Assembly (NCBI GenBank): GCA_011250595.1
Contig: JAANMP010000044.1
Coordinates: forward strand, 1 to 40,183
Direction: 5' to 3'
Source of the DNA: Bacillus sp. MM2020_1
GTDB lineage: Bacteria; Bacillota; Bacilli; Bacillales; Cytobacillaceae
DNA: 40,183 nt
In this document: in pieces, positions 38,809-40,183 of the stretch
Layout: each line of letters opens with the position of its first letter
How positions within the stretch are numbered: position 1 is the first letter of the stretch
The notes under the pieces: model-generated
Told to the model about the DNA's origin: nothing
Databases searched by the model: none
The model's input: the letters and a program-made list of their open reading frames with translations, nothing else
Made by a program: the position numbers and the translations under genes

Positions 38809-39933
38809 ATGTTAAATAAAAACTATGCACCCTTATTTGAGTCATATACGATAGGAAATGGGATCCAATTAAAAAATCGTATTATCATGGCACCGATGAC
38901 AAATTGGTCATCCCATCCTGACGGGACCGTCACAGATGCGGAGGTCAAGTACTATCAACGACGTTCCAATGGTGTTGGAATGGTCATAACCGCATGTACC
39001 AATGTGACTAGGAATGGAAAAGGATTTCATGGTGAATTTGCTGGAGACCGAGATGAGATGATACCAAGTTTGCGTCGTGTGGCATCAGCGATTAAAGAAA
39101 ATGGGGCAAAAGCGATTTTGCAAATCTTCCATGGCGGGCGCCAGGTTCCACCTGAATTAGTAGATGGTGATGTGGTAAGTGCTAGTGCAGTGCCTTTGGA
39201 AGGTGAAGGAAAACCCGTTCCCCGGGCATTGACTGAAACAGAGATCGAATCGATTATTCGCGATTTTGGAGAGACCACACGTCGTGCCATTGAAGCAGGT
39301 TATGACGGTGTTGAATTACATGGTGCCAATGGGTACCTGATTCAGCAATTCTTTTCCCCTCATTCTAATCGCCGGAATGACCGCTGGGGTGGGACGCCTG
39401 AGAAACGGCTTACTTTTCCGTTGGCGCTTGTTGATGAAGTCAAGAGAGTGGTAGCTAAATATGCGAAGGAGCCTTTCTTGATAGGTTATCGTTTTTCCCC
39501 TGAGGAAGCTGAAACACCTGGTATCACCATGGCTGACACACTAGTATTAATAGATGCACTTGCAGAAAAAGACCTTGAATATCTCCATGTTTCATTGCAG
39601 GATTTCAGGTCTACGCCAAGAAGAGGAGTGGAGGATACACGTTCACGACTTGAAATCATTCAAGAGCGCGTAGGTGACCGGGTTCCAGTTATCGGTGTCG
39701 GTTCCATTTATTCAGCTAATGATGCCTTAGAAGCATTGGAAACAGGAGTCCCATTAATCGCATTGGGACGTGAACTGATTATTGATCCTGAGTGGGTACA
39801 AAAAGTAGAACAAGGTAGAGAATCTGAAATTGTCACCAAAATAAACAAGGATCATCAGCATGAACTGGAAATACCTGATCCCCTCTGGCAGGTAATTATT
39901 AATAGGCCAGGGTGGTTTCCAGGAATAGAATAG
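38809..39933 (+). CDS. NADH:flavin oxidoreductase, old yellow enzyme family (YqiG-like)
   Basis: 374 residues; GCGGAGG lies upstream of ATG 38809. A TIM-barrel FMN enzyme: 'IQLKNRIIMAPMTNWSSHPDGTVTD', 'ILQIFHGGRQ', 'GYDGVELHGANGYLIQQFFSPHSNRRNDRWGG' with the His/Asn pair that binds substrate, and 'VPVIGVGSIYSANDALEALETGVPLIALGRELIIDPEW'. The overall look is close to B. subtilis YqiG. Such enzymes reduce activated C=C bonds of quinones, enals and other electrophiles with NAD(P)H. Downstream of thioredoxin in the Rrf2 neighbourhood it fits an electrophile or thiol-stress function. Confidence 0.92.
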   Translation: MLNKNYAPLFESYTIGNGIQLKNRIIMAPMTNWSSHPDGTVTDAEVKYYQRRSNGVGMVITACTNVTRNGKGFHGEFAGDRDEMIPSLRRVASAIKENGAKAILQIFHGGRQVPPELVDGDVVSASAVPLEGEGKPVPRALTETEIESIIRDFGETTRRAIEAGYDGVELHGANGYLIQQFFSPHSNRRNDRWGGTPEKRLTFPLALVDEVKRVVAKYAKEPFLIGYRFSPEEAETPGITMADTLVLIDALAEKDLEYLHVSLQDFRSTPRRGVEDTRSRLEIIQERVGDRVPVIGVGSIYSANDALEALETGVPLIALGRELIIDPEWVQKVEQGRESEIVTKINKDHQHELEIPDPLWQVIINRPGWFPGIE

Positions 39934-39956
39934 ATCGGTTAAATACTTTAACAAGA

Positions 39957-39994
39957 TAGAAACTCCCTCCGATAAAAGAGGGAGTTTCTATTTA
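39957..39994 (+). terminator. Terminator of the OYE gene
   Basis: Perfect 13-bp stem TAGAAACTCCCTC/GAGGGAGTTTCTA followed by TTTATT. Confidence 0.85.
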
Positions 39995-40035
39995 TTAGTG
40001 TTCACTTTTGGAGTATAAACAATTAAAAAACACTT

Positions 40036-40079
40036 AAAAAGACACACGAAATCGTTAATGATGTCGTATGTCTTTTTTT
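40036..40079. terminator. Second terminator-like hairpin near the window end
   Basis: AAAAAGACACACGA pairs with TCGTATGTCTTTTT with one mismatch, ending in seven T; it may serve a minus-strand gene beyond the window. Nothing further was seen up to the window end. Confidence 0.6.
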
Positions 40080-40183
40080 GTTTCTATATCTGTTGATTTA
40101 TTATTAAGTAACATCCTTTGACAAAAAGTTTCTTGAGTGGATGGGGACTGAGCGGAATAACCAATAATAATATAGTAAGAAAC

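Noticed and set aside
1..40183. CRISPR arrays, tRNA or rRNA genes, prophage structural genes
   Set aside because: No regularly spaced repeats, no clover-leaf with a CCA end, no phage-like gene run were seen.

Overview
The window looks like a low-GC, endospore-forming Bacillaceae genome (Bacillus, Neobacillus or a close genus). Support comes from AT-rich intergenic DNA, strong AGGAGG-type ribosome binding sites, ATG/GTG/TTG starts, and families typical of the group: DUF4309, DUF3231, YjcZ, Spx, IDEAL-domain proteins and SigL (sigma-54) promoters. The replicon type cannot be decided from the sequence. No rRNA, tRNA, CRISPR array or replication origin was seen.

Layout. 1-3500: the 3' part of a DUF4309 gene, then a graveyard of gene remnants around a TnpB-like gene whose RuvC-III aspartate position is histidine, followed by a strongly folded 3' region. 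3495-5014: two tandem DUF3231 genes and a 45-residue ORF. 5288-6199: an EamA transporter. 6440-8132: an Spx paralogue, a 44-residue protein, an Rrf2 regulator and an IDEAL-domain protein. 9092-10971: an actin-like (ParM-type) ATPase and a possible adaptor. 11073-20850: a sigma-54-controlled acyl-CoA catabolism locus. Its CBS-PAS-AAA+ activator is transcribed away from a six-gene operon (acyl-CoA dehydrogenase, CoA-transferase, SDR, SCP2-type thiolase, crotonase, acyl-CoA ligase), and a separate crotonase gene has its own sigma-54 promoter. 21023-23937: esterase, ATP-grasp ligase, esterase. 24090-28529: small membrane proteins, an RQC-minor-like protein, DUF4386, an XRE/membrane-protein pair and a COG4705-like four-repeat membrane protein. 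28751-30473: an HrtBA-like ABC exporter. 30491-31370: repeats, an alcohol dehydrogenase remnant, a possible transposase tail and a YjcZ-type protein. 31522-36579: a second sigma-54 unit with a PAS-AAA+ activator, a ureohydrolase, an NCS1-type permease and a second ureohydrolase. 37135-39933: a second Rrf2-IDEAL pair followed by thioredoxin and an old-yellow-enzyme-type oxidoreductase.

Two regulatory circuits can be read from the DNA. (1) A 19-bp dyad, TGTAA-N9-TTACA, occurs six times: twice before spx, once before the first IDEAL gene, once over the promoter of the second Rrf2 gene, and twice before the second IDEAL gene. This suggests one Rrf2-controlled thiol/redox regulon split over about 30 kb. 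(2) Three near-consensus sigma-54 promoters lie next to two sigma-54 activators. Near the second activator a TAGTC-N6-GACTA element occurs both before the activator gene and just before the ureohydrolase promoter, which fits an autoregulated catabolic operon for a guanidino-type nitrogen compound. The substrate is unknown.
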